From Diploptera punctata (taxonomy: Eukaryota; Arthropoda; Insecta; Blattodea; Blaberidae): a DNA stretch of 64,000 nt. Position 1 is the first letter of the stretch; the number at the start of each line of letters is the position of its first letter. The notes beneath the pieces were generated by a model. The model was not told the origin of the DNA and made no database searches. It was given only the letters and a program-made list of their open reading frames with translations. A program made the position numbers and the translations under genes. Where the stretch lies: contig JASPKZ010005704.1 of assembly GCA_030220185.1 (NCBI GenBank), forward strand, positions 705,339 through 769,338. Direction: 5' to 3'. Positions 21,700-31,234 of this stretch are shown in pieces.

Positions 21700-22268
21700 A
21701 ACCAAGATACAAACAGATTAATCCCTGAAAATGTTCCACTTCTATATACAGTGTATTTAAACATGGGGAAAACTGGAAGTGATTTTTTCTTCTTAAAGCT
21801 GAATAAAGACCAGTGACTTGGCATTTATAGGAATCACGACTGTGTGTGAAATGTGCATTTTGATGGAGGTTGTAGGTATTTATGAAAAGGGAGTGATTTA
21901 GAGGACTTAGATCGGCACAACAAGGCACTAATCCCACGGAGATTACACGAGAAAAATACACGGACTTAATCATCAGCTTTGAGTAGGAATTCCTCCGGGA
22001 TTGGAGACTCGTTCTGCTGTCATTAGTAGCGCTTCGCTACCACCAGTGGAATTCCATTTTTAAAACGCTCCGAGTTAACCGTCGAAAGCAATTCCAATGT
22101 ATACTTTCCAATCCTAACTTTCTAAAGCGTTCTGAAAATTCTGCCAAACTATTTTCCCTCTAAACTTCTCTCTAACAAAATAAAATCAAAACTAGCCATA
22201 GAGCGGTTTTGTGATCTCTGATTGAAAGAGTATGGGTACATAAAAAAGATAATTTACAAAGATTTTTA
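21697..22268. other. unassigned
   Basis: No gene recognised. A small perfect hairpin GTAGCG-CTT-CGCTAC lies near 22026-22041. Confidence 0.5.
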
Positions 22269-22269
22269 T

Positions 22270-23100
22270 ACTTACTTACTCACTGGCACTATCGAACTCG
22301 TAGGTTCATGGCCGCGCGGACATAAGCTCTCCATAAATCCCTATCCTGAGCTAATGTGTTCCAATCATTCCCTGTAAAATATACTTATTCAAATCATAGT
22401 TAATTTTATTCTCCCATCTCTTTCTTGATCTACCAACTGGACGTTTTCCCTATGGCTTTCCAAGAAGAAGCTTCCATGCACGTATTTCATTCCCCATACC
22501 TGCCACATGTCCTGCCCATCGCAGTCTATGAGACTTAACTGTTCTCATTATATCTGGCTTCCTATAAAGACCATGTAGTTCATTGTTATGTAGTCTTCTC
22601 CATTCACCTGTCTATTCATCTCTCTTTGGTCCAAACATTTTCCTAAGTACTTTATTCTCAAATACATGTAATCTCCTTTCCTCTCTTAAAGTAAGAGTCC
22701 ATGTTTCGCACCCATATAATATAACTGGTAGAATAATAGTTTTATATATTTTCAGTTTAACATTCTTTGAAAGGAGTTGGGACTTCAAGAGTCTCTGCAA
22801 TGCATAATAGCACGCATTTCCAGAATTGAGCCTATGTTTAATTTCTTTGTGCATCTCATTCCTGTTTGTGATTATTGTTCCTAGGTATTTGAATTCAGCA
22901 ACTTCCTCAAAATTTCCCTCATTTGTCATTAGCTGTCCATTTCCATTATATAATGTATTTCTACATGTGACCATACATTTAGTTTTATTGATATTTACTT
23001 CCAGTCCCAATTTCTTTGTGTTACTCAATAGTGTGTGCGTGTTGTCCTTTAGTATCTCCTCACTATCGGTCAATAGCACTACATCATGAGCATAAACTAA
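22270..23100 (-). mobile_element. LINE-A, nearly as long as the 17-kb copy
   Basis: Minus strand starts in the YADD region (here 'tatgctcatgatg', Asp lost), then LLTDSEEILKDNTHTLL and the long frame 23079-22612 (NGNGQLMTNEGNFEEVAEF, PVILYGCETWTLTLREE), where a stop (Q to TAG) interrupts EQTGEW. The 3' half has further changes. (ACTT)n tail at 22270-22282. Confidence 0.9.
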
Positions 23101-23588
23101 AAGAACTCAGCTTAAGGTACAATAATTTAAAAATATCACATTCATTCGTAAAACATACTCTAATTTAAATTAAAATAATGATTTGGATAAAAATAATTCT
23201 CTGATTTGACTAGAACTGATTCAATTTTAATATTTCCATTGACATGAACAACGATTCTAAAAGCTTGCTCTTATTAATTGATCGATCGATTGTAGGAATG
23301 CGATTTTGCTCTTGAATAAAAAATAACGAGCTTGAAGTAGGTCATGGCGGGGCGCTATCATTAGGCCAAGTGATGTGTAATTGACTTCGTTTGTGGAATC
23401 TCGCTGCCTTCTCAGTTCTCCCTTCATTCAACCATCTCCCAGACTAGATCAAGTAACGCCGGGCAACGAAGGTCACAGGCATATCGAATATTATTACAAT
23501 GTATAGCTTGCCCAACCTCAATACCCTAACGTCGTTAGTTGAAGCCCAAACTTTTGAAATGTTTAATTCCTTTTAGAGTTTTTCTAGA
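23101..23588. other. unassigned
   Basis: No gene recognised; includes ATTGATCGATCGATTG, a short palindrome near 23277. Confidence 0.5.
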
Positions 23589-23600
23589 ATAAATAATAGT

Positions 23601-24060
23601 TTTAAAAAACTAAAACAACACGCTTTATTATAAAACCGAACTAAAAAATGAAAAATAATTTTAATTTCCAACACGCTTGGGATAAAATTAATGTGGTCAA
23701 CAAAAAAATCATCTCCAACACAACTAGAATAAAACTAGAGTTATCTACAAAAAAAATATTATTTTACCATCAAAAGCGTGGGGTGCTTTTTATCGTTTTT
23801 ACGTTATCTTCTTAGAGACTTTACTTTTACCAATATCTGTTCATTATCAAATATATTAATTGATAAATAGCACCCCACGCTTTTGATGGTAAAATTATTA
23901 TTTTGATAGACAACTCTTAGTTTTATTCCAGATGTGTTTGGAGATGATTTTTTTGTTGACCACTTTAATTTTATCCCAAGCGTATTGGAAATTAAAATTA
24001 TTTTTCATTTTTTAGTTCGGTTTTCTAATAAAGCGTGTTGTTTTAGTTCTTTAAAACTAT
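23601..24060. repeat. 190-bp-armed inverted repeat
   Basis: Arms about 23601-23789 and 23871-24060, roughly 85-90% complementary, with an 81-bp loop. The arms meet the loop at AGCGTGGGGTGCT / AGCACCCCACGCT. An RNA through it would form a long hairpin. Confidence 0.85.
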
Positions 24061-24173
24061 TATTTATTTTTTTTAGTTTTAATATTTTACAGAATAAGAT
24101 AAAAATGTAAATATCTTTAAATTCGATACTATTGTAGCATGAGCTAAATGTAATACTCTTCTAAAAAAAAACC

Positions 24174-24264
24174 CTCCCAGCCGGATTTAAACCAGCGACC
24201 TATGGATTACTAAAATTATATACCACTACAGTCTACCGCCCTACTAACCGAGCTCTTATAACGA
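24174..24264 (-). pseudogene. intron-containing tRNA-Tyr-like sequence
   Basis: Minus strand: GAGCTCGGTTAGTAGGGCGG (D arm, A box), GACTGTAG (anticodon loop with GTA), an 18-19 nt insert where tRNA-Tyr introns lie, ATCCATAGGTCGCTGG, and GGTTTAAATCC (B box, C to T change). The 5' and 3' acceptor strands do not pair, so it is not a functional tRNA. A T9 run (Pol III-type terminator) follows. Confidence 0.7.
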
Positions 24265-24289
24265 TTAACTAAAAAGTTGATAACTCCGC

Positions 24290-25110
24290 AACATATTATA
24301 CCGGTTTTCATTTTTGTTGATTTTCTGATGATTCTGGCCAGGATTTTAGAAACAAAAAATGAAATGATCGTATTTTTACGGGTCCTTTACATGTATACAA
24401 AGTTTCAAGTCGATCCAATGATTTTAGGTGGGTGAAAATAGTGTTCAAAGATTCCGTTACATAGATTCAAAGACATTTTTTTTTTATTTTCTGACGATTC
24501 TGGCCAGGATTTTAGAAAAAATGAAATTATTGTATTGTCACGGGTCCTTTACAAGTATACAAAGTTTCAAGTCGATCCAATGATTTTTAAGTGGGTGAAA
24601 ATCGTTTTGAAAGATTCTATTACATAATTTCACACACTTTTTTGATTTTGTGATGATTCTGGCCAGTATTTTAGAAAAAATGAAATTATTGTATTGTCAC
24701 GGGTCCTTTACAAGTATACAAAGTTTCAAGTCGATCCAATGATTTTTAAGTGGGTGAAAATCGTGTTGAAAGATTCTATTACATAATTTCACACACTTTT
24801 TTTTTATTTTGTGATGATTCTGGCCAGGATTTTAGAAACAAATACGAAAATATTGTATTGTCACGGGTCCTTTACAAGTATACAAAGTTTCAAGTCGATC
24901 CAACGTTTCTAAGTGGGTGAAAATCGTATTCAAAGATTCCGTTACATAGATACAAAGACACTTTTTTTTATTTTCTGATGATTCTGGCCAGGATTTTAGA
25001 AATATATGAAAGTATTGTATTGTCACGGCTCCTTTACAAGTATACAAAGTTTCAAGTCGATCCAATGATTTTAAGTGGGTGAAAATCACGTTGAAAGATT
25101 CCGTTACATA
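24290..25110. repeat. tandem repeat, about 163-bp unit, 5 copies
   Basis: Units begin at GATTCTGGCCAG near 24330, 24496, 24655, 24816 and 24980 (spacing 166, 159, 161, 164). Each holds GTCACGGGTCCTTTACA, AAGTTTCAAGTCGATCCAA and GTGGGTGAAAATC. The unit recurs at 57.96-58.3 kb. Confidence 0.9.
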
Positions 25111-25214
25111 GATAGATATAGTTCAAGCTAATATAAAGCGTGTAAAAAATCCTCCGAAGAACGATACGACCCTATGACGTGGCATAGGCGTAACACATCG
25201 GGTGTTAGCTAGTA

Positions 25215-25675
25215 CCATATGATTTGCATGAAGAACTTTTAAAGAAAACAAAGGACAACACAACAGAAGCGATTACAAAACGTATTCTAGAGTTAATATG
25301 GCTTCAGATGTTAATAAGATTGAAATAAAAAATGCAAACATTGATGATATGATTTCTTTCTAAATGATCTGGCTGGTACACGAAATAAAGAAATGAATGA
25401 GCAAGACGTGGTGATGTCACGCGAGGGAGTCACGCCACGCCGTCTCAGAATAGATCTCGGTGGTTACTATTTCAAATTACGACCATGAATCATGTGGGCT
25501 CTTGAAATACCAGACTTCTCTTGTCAACTTCCACAGCCTGCTCTATCTCAGCACGTAACTTTACCCACCACACCTTCTCATCGAATTTCAACCTCTTAAT
25601 ATCTTCGCGATTAACTCTCCATATCTCTCAACACTTGCTAGTTGTAACAAATATGCAACAGTTCTGACAACGTAT
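25215..25675. other. unassigned
   Basis: No gene or known repeat recognised; ends in a short (AAT)n tract (25676-25707). Confidence 0.5.
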
Positions 25676-25799
25676 TAATAATAATAATAATAAATAATAA
25701 TAATAATACCGTATTTTACGGGCTATAAGACGTCGAATTTCTAAGCAAATTAAAAAAATAAATAATATTTTTACCATTTTTTACAACGATTCAATTATC

Positions 25800-26250
25800 T
25801 ATGTGGCACAATTAAACGCACTTTATTGAATAAGACTAGAAAAGAAACTATTTTGAAGTTTTACAAAGTATTGACAGTTCCATCTCTTATCTATGGATGT
25901 GAAACCTGGACATTAACAAAGGCAGATAGTAAACAAATAGAGGCTGCTGAAATGAAGATGTTGAGAGCAATAGCAGGATACCAAAGGACCGATAAAAAGA
26001 AAAACGAAGATATAAGAACAGAACTTAATATATTTAATCTCTGTGAAAGAATAAAATATTATCAAAATGCTTATCTTCAGCACATATTACGAATGAATGA
26101 ACAGCGCATACCAAGAAGAATGTATAATTATAAACCAAAAGGGAGAAGAATGTTGGGAAGACCATTGAAGAGATGGAAGGACCAATTCGACCTATAATGA
26201 GATTGGAACCGGCCATTGGGCTTAATCCTTGTTGTTGATGATGATGATGA
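25800..26250 (+). mobile_element. LINE-B, 5'-truncated
   Basis: Open frame 25826-26197: KTRKETILKFYKVLTVPSLI, YGCETWTLTKADSKQIEAAE, RTDKKKNEDIRTELNIFNL, GRRMLGRPLKRWKDQF. The 3' hairpin GGCC-ATTG-GGCT (26211-26222) is followed by TAATCCTTG and (GAT)n. No frameshift across 124 codons. Confidence 0.85.
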
Positions 26251-26257
26251 TGACCAT

Positions 26258-26648
26258 TTGTAGCGGTGGCTAATGGTTATGCTCCTTGCCTTTGGTCCCG
26301 AGGGTCGCCGGTTCAAACCCGGCCGCGGTCGATGGATTTTTTTAGGATGGAAAAATCCAAGTCCTCCGGGAGGGATTTCAGGCCGTGGGTCCCGAGTCTG
26401 AAGATTTTCAGGCTCGTAAAAGATCCTTAAGCCTGAATGAAAAGGCCTGTAAGCAAAATTTACCGAATTTTCCCGTCCTAGTACTACCTTGGTTTCCTAT
26501 ATGTCAGTATGAGGCGGAACGCTGACCACGGACCATTCAAATGACATCTATACGGAAACAAGTGTAACTAAATTAGTATGGTTCAAATTCTTTCCTGTAG
26601 GGGGAGAGCGCCTAAATCTCAGTCAAGGGAAAGATGGTCTTACATTGC
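26258..26648 (+). mobile_element. SINE2
   Basis: Inserted just after the LINE-B (GAT)n tail. B box GCCGGTTCAAACCCGG; A-box region slightly damaged (GTGGCTAATGGTTATGC). Lacks the short 'aggagtaa' segment present in the 10.4-kb copy. Confidence 0.85.
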
Positions 26649-26945
26649 AAAGCCAGACTAAAAATAAATATTGCTTTATAAAACCATTCTGATGTTTAAA
26701 ATCTCTGAAAATCGTCATCTGAACTTTCTTCTTCTTTCCTTCTTTGTCATCGTTGTGCTCTTCATATATAAGATGGTCTTCACTGCCATCAAGAGCGTTA
26801 CTTACGCCGCACTTCTTGAAAGATTTAACAATAATGTCTTCTCTCACTCTAGACCACGACTGTTTTATCCACTGACACACTTGTTTGATTGTAGGTCGTT
26901 TTAAAGCTCCCTTCTGCGTGAATTCATGTTGGTTACATCCATCAT
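26626..26945 (-). pseudogene. pogo/Tigger-type transposase fragment
   Basis: Minus-strand residues KRPTIKQVCQWIKQSWSRV, then IIVKSFKKCGVSNALDGSED, match the carboxy end of pogo/Tigger DDE transposases as I remember the family. Frame open from about 26945 to 26626. The catalytic core is not present. Confidence 0.65.
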
Positions 26946-27109
26946 AAATTTGTTCAAGTTCACTGGCATCGTAGATTGCAATGACGCATCATAGGCTAGA
27001 CAGTGTTCTGGGTTTGTGATGGTGGGGCGGGAGGGAGACAGTGTTAGCAAGCTTATGAATCCCCGCAACGAATGTTCGTCGTATCGGTGCACTGCTGCTG
27101 CCAGTTGAA

Positions 27110-27604
27110 TCCAATGTTGCCAGATAGAAATAATTCCCGCGGCTTCGAATATATGGCGATTTTTAAGACTAGCGGGAATTTTAAATCAAACACTGGACAA
27201 TTTTATATTAACTAGTGGTTGCCCAGCGGTCGAAATTCGACAACTCATACATTTTTAAGTTTGTCAAAAGTACGTCATTCTGCATTAATTTTCGATTTAT
27301 TTTAAAAATACGCACGATAGGAAATATGTGGTATATCTTGGCTAAGCCATATTTAAAAAAACAATAACGCGTCATTTGACATTTGTATACTATATATACA
27401 ATTTATATTTGCATTTGGTCTATTATTATGTGTGCGAGAATGTTCTATGTCGATGCATAATGGAAGCAGTTGCGAATATGTAGATATAAAAAAAATGTTA
27501 TGTAATTACTGAAACCAAGATTGGACAGGGTTTAATTTAAATTTAAATAATAAAATGTACTCATTTTTTTAAAACCACTGATAATAAATACGCGAGAGTA
27601 ACTC
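27110..27604. other. unassigned, inside TIR block
   Basis: No coding similarity seen. If the pogo fragment belongs to this element, this should be the eroded N-terminal transposase region. Confidence 0.35.
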
Positions 27605-27890
27605 AATTCACATTGCTGCTGCACAATTTTCTTTTTACAACAATGCACTTTCAGTATGGACGTAAACAAATGAATGAGAACAATAATGAATGAGTAATAC
27701 ACATCAATTCCTTAGAGACAATTTATTTTATTTCGTTTAATATACCGTAATTTAATTGTAAATTACACATAAATTTTATTTTTCCGCTCTCCTTCTCAAT
27801 ATGAAATGTAATTATGCCAAATATCACACTGCTCCGTGCGTGCAATCTGCTTATAAAGGGGCACAAAGTTTTTCTTCACGTATTATCATG
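27605..27890. repeat. repeat shared with 43005-43265
   Basis: About 280 bp (TTCACATTGCTGCTGCACAA ... GGGGCACAAAGTTTTT) recurs with about 10% divergence at 43005-43265. It lies near the right end of the TIR-bounded block, so the second site may be a piece of the same element family. Confidence 0.65.
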
Positions 27891-27972
27891 TAGATTTCTG
27901 GTATAAGACGCACCTGAATTTTGAAGGTAATTTTTCGAAGAAAAAGTGCGTCTTATAGTCTGTGAAATACGG

Positions 27973-27973
27973 T

Positions 27974-28026
<53 letters not shown>
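27973..28026. repeat. (AAT)n microsatellite
   Basis: About 54 bp directly outside the right TIR. Confidence 0.95.
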
Positions 28027-28028
<2 letters not shown>

Positions 28029-28109
28029 CAAAGAGAGCATAAAACATAGAATTGAATTCAGTAGCAAAATAATATCATCGTTAAATTCCATATGGTGGGA
28101 TAAGCATAT

Positions 28110-28590
28110 TTGGAATATGGTGGGATAAGCATATTTGGAAAGAAACAAAAAAATATATTGGTAAAACATTGGTGGAATCTGTTGCAATGTACGGAAGTGA
28201 GGTATGGACAATCAATAAGTACTACAAGAATAGACTAATATCTCTATAAATTGATTATTTACGTAGAAGTACCAGAAAGTCTAAATTAGAACATGTCACA
28301 AATAAGGAAATTAGAAACATAATGGAAGCAGAAGAAAACAATTGAAAGAATCGAGGAGAAGGAATTAAAGTGGTTAGGACATGTTTTAAGAATGGAAGAT
28401 GAGCGATGGCCGAAGCAACTATATGAATGGCATCCGAACACAAAGAAGAAAAGAGGGAGACCAAGGTTAACATGGAAGGAAAACATGAAGACAGTAATGC
28501 AAGCAAGAGGGCTAAGCATTGAAGATGACCAAGATCGTAGGCTTTGGAGGTTTGGCACGGGAAGACGGCAGCAGCTTTAAAAACCCGAAG
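28110..28590 (+). mobile_element. LINE-C, 5'-truncated
   Basis: Frames with breaks: TLVESVAMYGSEVWTINKYY (about 28150-28240), then ELKWLGHVLRMEDERWPKQL, KKKRGRPRLTWKENMKTVM (28392-28580). 3' end ...AAAACCCGAAGATAGATA then (TAA)n. One stop and a frame change near 28255 and 28330. Confidence 0.75.
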
Positions 28591-28594
28591 ATAG

Positions 28595-28707
<113 letters not shown>

Positions 28708-29314
28708 GCCTACAAATGTCAGATTACGTCCAGGTACGATTTTTTCGACAAAAAATTTGGTTTGTTAAGTTATACATACTGTACAGCTGTTGTGTACCAT
28801 ATTAGAAGTGATGGCATTTAGGGTTGCGTGGTCCGATGATAATAAATTACTTTATTGTGTCTACTTCATAAAATGAAGTGTTTTGTTTCCCTTAGGGGAA
28901 AGCTCACATCTGAAGATATATCTGTAGGCAATTTATATAATTTTAGTTGGTAATTACACAGGTCAGGTTTAATACTGCAGTAACTGGAGAGAAATTATGG
29001 GGGTGAAACAAGTAACCACTGCAGACAAAGGGCTGGTTGGTGGTGATGTGGTCTGACCCCTCACCCTCCAGGGAAATACCTCTCCATGTACTTTATACCC
29101 TCAGGTAATGCACATGGATACCTAATACTTTATTTCTGCGGCCGCACCAATTAAATGGCCAAAACACCGACTTGCACTATCGCTAAATTTGTTAGAATTT
29201 ATATCATTGCAGCTGTGCAATTGTGCAATTGTCTACATTATCTTATACCAAGAATATTGTGATTGCAATAAGGGTAGAATAATAAAAAAATAAAAAACAC
29301 GTTGTGACAAAATA
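28708..29314. other. unassigned
   Basis: No gene or known repeat recognised. Confidence 0.5.
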
Positions 29315-29661
29315 AATAAATTTAATCTAATGTGTGACACTATTAAAAGAACCCTTAAAAACACAAGAAAACAAACAAAAATGAAATTTGATAAAGTAAT
29401 GGCTGTTCCTGTACTGATATATGGATCAGAATGTTGGACGATCACTAAAATACAAAAACAAAGATTGGAAGCAGCAGAGATGAGATTTTTAAGAAATATA
29501 GCAGGATATACTCTGCTGGATAAGAAAAGAAATGAAGATATAAGAAAGGAACTAAATCGATACTAGTAAAATTCATGGTGATTTTCCGTTGAGGTATTAG
29601 TCCACAGTAATATAATATAGTTACCTTGTAGGTCCGTCTCCTCAACTTAAGTTCTCTTAAA

Positions 29662-29705
29662 ACTCTGTAGGCCTTTCGGGACTAGTCCCATCATCAGCAG
29701 AATGC
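29662..29705 (-). ncRNA. hammerhead-like motif, left arm
   Basis: Same core as the right arm, read on the minus strand: CUGAUGA, stem II GGGA/UCCC, GAAA and flanking stem I sequences. Confidence 0.5.
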
Positions 29706-29834
29706 GTTAGGTCCGTTCTTGTTGACCCTTGTTGATGCACTGACTTGGTTGTGAGAATTTTGTACAGAGGATTGTGTGGATTAGGTGTGTATTCATTGAG
29801 AATCAGGTTGCTGTTGATTTCTCTTAGGAAATGC

Positions 29835-29876
29835 ATTCTGCTGATGATGGGACTAGTCCCGAAAGGCCTACAGAGT
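29835..29876 (+). ncRNA. hammerhead-like motif, right arm
   Basis: Stem I AUUCUG/CAGAGU (6 bp, one G-U); core CUGAUGA; one extra U; stem II GGGA-CUAG-UCCC; GAAA; then GGCCUA, giving cleavage-type triplet CUA. Stem III would be one A-U pair with loop GGCC, or an intermolecular pairing through the palindrome AGGCCU. This matches the short-stem-III design known from PLE hammerheads. Confidence 0.55.
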
Positions 29877-30187
29877 TTTAAAAGGAACTTGAGTTGAGGA
29901 GACGGACCTACAAGGTAACTATATTATAGTTTTTAACCGTACATTATATTACAAAACTAAATATTTTCAAACTTACAGACCGAATAATTAAATATAGGAA
30001 CGACTGGAAAGAACATATTGATAGAATACCAGAAGAAAGATTTCCAAAATTATTGATAAATTATAAACCGCGCGGAAGGAGAAATGTTGGACGCCCACAC
30101 AGAAGATGGTCTGAACAATTTTAACAATTCTAGCTTTCATGAAACCGGAACGAGCCAACAGGCTTAATCCCTGGATGATGATGAAAA

Positions 30188-30555
30188 ACACGTTGTTTGG
30201 TACACTCAGATTCAACCCAGGAAGTTACTGTGTGTTTAGAATAGGGAACTGGGTTGTCATTTTAACGGTATTTTCTTGAGAGAAATCCTTATATAAAACT
30301 GAAGATTGCAACACAGCAGGTACATAGTTGTAAGTTGTAGCCGTCCAAGCCACCCCCTCTTAAAAAAACAGTTACCACTTGTCACTGAGCTCGTGCGGAT
30401 CTGTACTATCCTGTGTGAAAGTGTCGACTCTCATATTTACAATAAAACTAGTTTGTATGCCGTAAAAGAAAATCTATGTTTTTTTTAAACGTATAGTACA
30501 TAGATTTGGAGAACGTACTGCTAACCTTGCCCCTCCACCCCTCCCTAATCAAACA
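30188..30555. other. unassigned
   Basis: No gene recognised. Confidence 0.5.
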
Positions 30556-30665
30556 AACACCGTTAGGACCCAAATTATATAATGAATTAATTAGATCCAA
30601 TCCAGAACTAAGTAAACTAAACACAGCTAGTTTTAAAAAAGCAATTAAATTAATTATTTTTAATT
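30556..30665 (+). mobile_element. carboxy tip of a Jockey/R1/CR1-like LINE
   Basis: LGPKLYNELIRSNPELSKLN followed by TASFKKAIKLI and a stop resembles the terminal block of such LINEs. Very short remnant. Confidence 0.45.
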
Positions 30666-30689
30666 AATTAATTAAGTGAATAAAATGAA

Positions 30690-31076
30690 TTAAAGATGGA
30701 TGAGGAATATTGGTAGTTGCTGCATAATTTTGTGGATGTGAAACTTGAGTAATGACAAAAAATTTACAATGTAGAATACAAAGCGTAGAAATGAACTTCC
30801 TTAGAAGAACAAAAGGCTGCACAAGATTGGATCTGATGAAGAATGAAGATATAAGAACGAGTTAAAATATATATTCATTGAATGATAAAATGAAAGAGTA
30901 TAGAGAAAAATGATTTAGACATGTAGACAGAATGAACGTAACAAGATTACCAAAAGCAGCATTTAACTACAAGCCAAGAGGTTCAAGGAATGAAGAATGG
31001 TCAGTGAAAAAATGGACAAAACAACTGTGAGGCGGAACAGGCAATTTGCCTAGTCCGTGAAGTGAAGAAGAAGTTC
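30690..31076 (+). mobile_element. LINE-B, decayed
   Basis: QSVEMNFLRRTKGCTRLDLM, KNEDIRT, then stops, FRHVDRMNVTRLPKAAFNYK. The 3' hairpin AGGCA-ATT-TGCCT (31039-31051) is followed by TAGTCCGTG and (GAA)n. Confidence 0.7.
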
Positions 31077-31185
31077 TTGGGTAAGTGCGGCCCATCACAC
31101 AGAGTTGACAATCTAGTGCCAATTCTCTAGAAATGGGATACATTTATCCTCCTACCTACCCTAAGAAACTCCTATACGTGTAGTG
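31077..31185 (+). mobile_element. SINE3 3' fragment
   Basis: GGTAAGTGCGGCCCATCACA, AATCTAGTGCCAATTCTCTA and ATTTATCCTCCTACC match the 3' third of SINE3 (compare 57170-57270). Head missing. Confidence 0.6.
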
Positions 31186-31234
31186 GAGTCGCTTCATGTT
31201 TTATAGAATTTATTTTCTAAGTAAACAGGGTTTT

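Larger units (their letters stand above)
23589..25213 (-). mobile_element. composite repeat (copy 1): tandem array + tRNA-Tyr-like + inverted repeat
   Basis: In the direction of the tRNA-like sequence (minus strand) the order is: hairpin-CTAGT-like end (25213), a 5-unit tandem array (25110-24290), tRNA-Tyr-like (24264-24174), a T-run, an AT spacer and a large inverted repeat (24060-23601). The same order occurs on the + strand at 57957-59031, with only about two tandem units. Non-coding; the mechanism of mobility is unknown. Confidence 0.65.
25709..27971 (-). mobile_element. TIR-bounded DNA transposon block
   Basis: Ends CCGTATTTTACGGGCTATAA (25709 onward) and its mirror (to 27971) form inverted repeats of about 24 bp with three mismatches, both embedded in (AAT)n. 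Inside are a LINE-B copy, a SINE2 copy and a minus-strand pogo/Tigger transposase fragment. The right end has a subterminal 12-bp perfect hairpin TATAAGACGCAC / GTGCGTCTTATA. Whether the pogo fragment belongs to these TIRs is an inference. Confidence 0.5.
29558..29954. mobile_element. foldback element with hammerhead-like arms (copy A)
   Basis: 397-bp insertion flanked by the 8-bp direct repeat AACTAAAT (29550-29557 and 29955-29962). Inverted arms of about 90 bp (about 29616-29706 and 29834-29926) around a 128-bp loop; the arms are more than 95% complementary. Each arm contains an intact-looking hammerhead core in the same orientation relative to its own arm. No open frame. Confidence 0.75.
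29315..30187 (+). mobile_element. LINE-B, split by a foldback element
   Basis: First part: TIKRTLKNTRKQTKMKFDKV, VPVLIYGSECWTITK, RNEDIRKELN. After the 397-bp insertion the frame resumes LNIFKLTDRIIKYRNDWKEH and GRRNVGRPHRRWSEQF. The 3' hairpin GAGCC-AACA-GGCTT (30152-30165) precedes TAATCCCTG and GATGATGA. Confidence 0.85.

Noticed and set aside
24174..24264. Functional tRNA-Tyr gene
   Set aside because: Body, anticodon and intron position fit, but the acceptor strands do not pair and the T arm is mutated; called a tRNA-like pseudogene.
23601..25110. CRISPR-like or bacterial repeat array
   Set aside because: Units are about 163 bp without spacers, in a eukaryotic transposon context.
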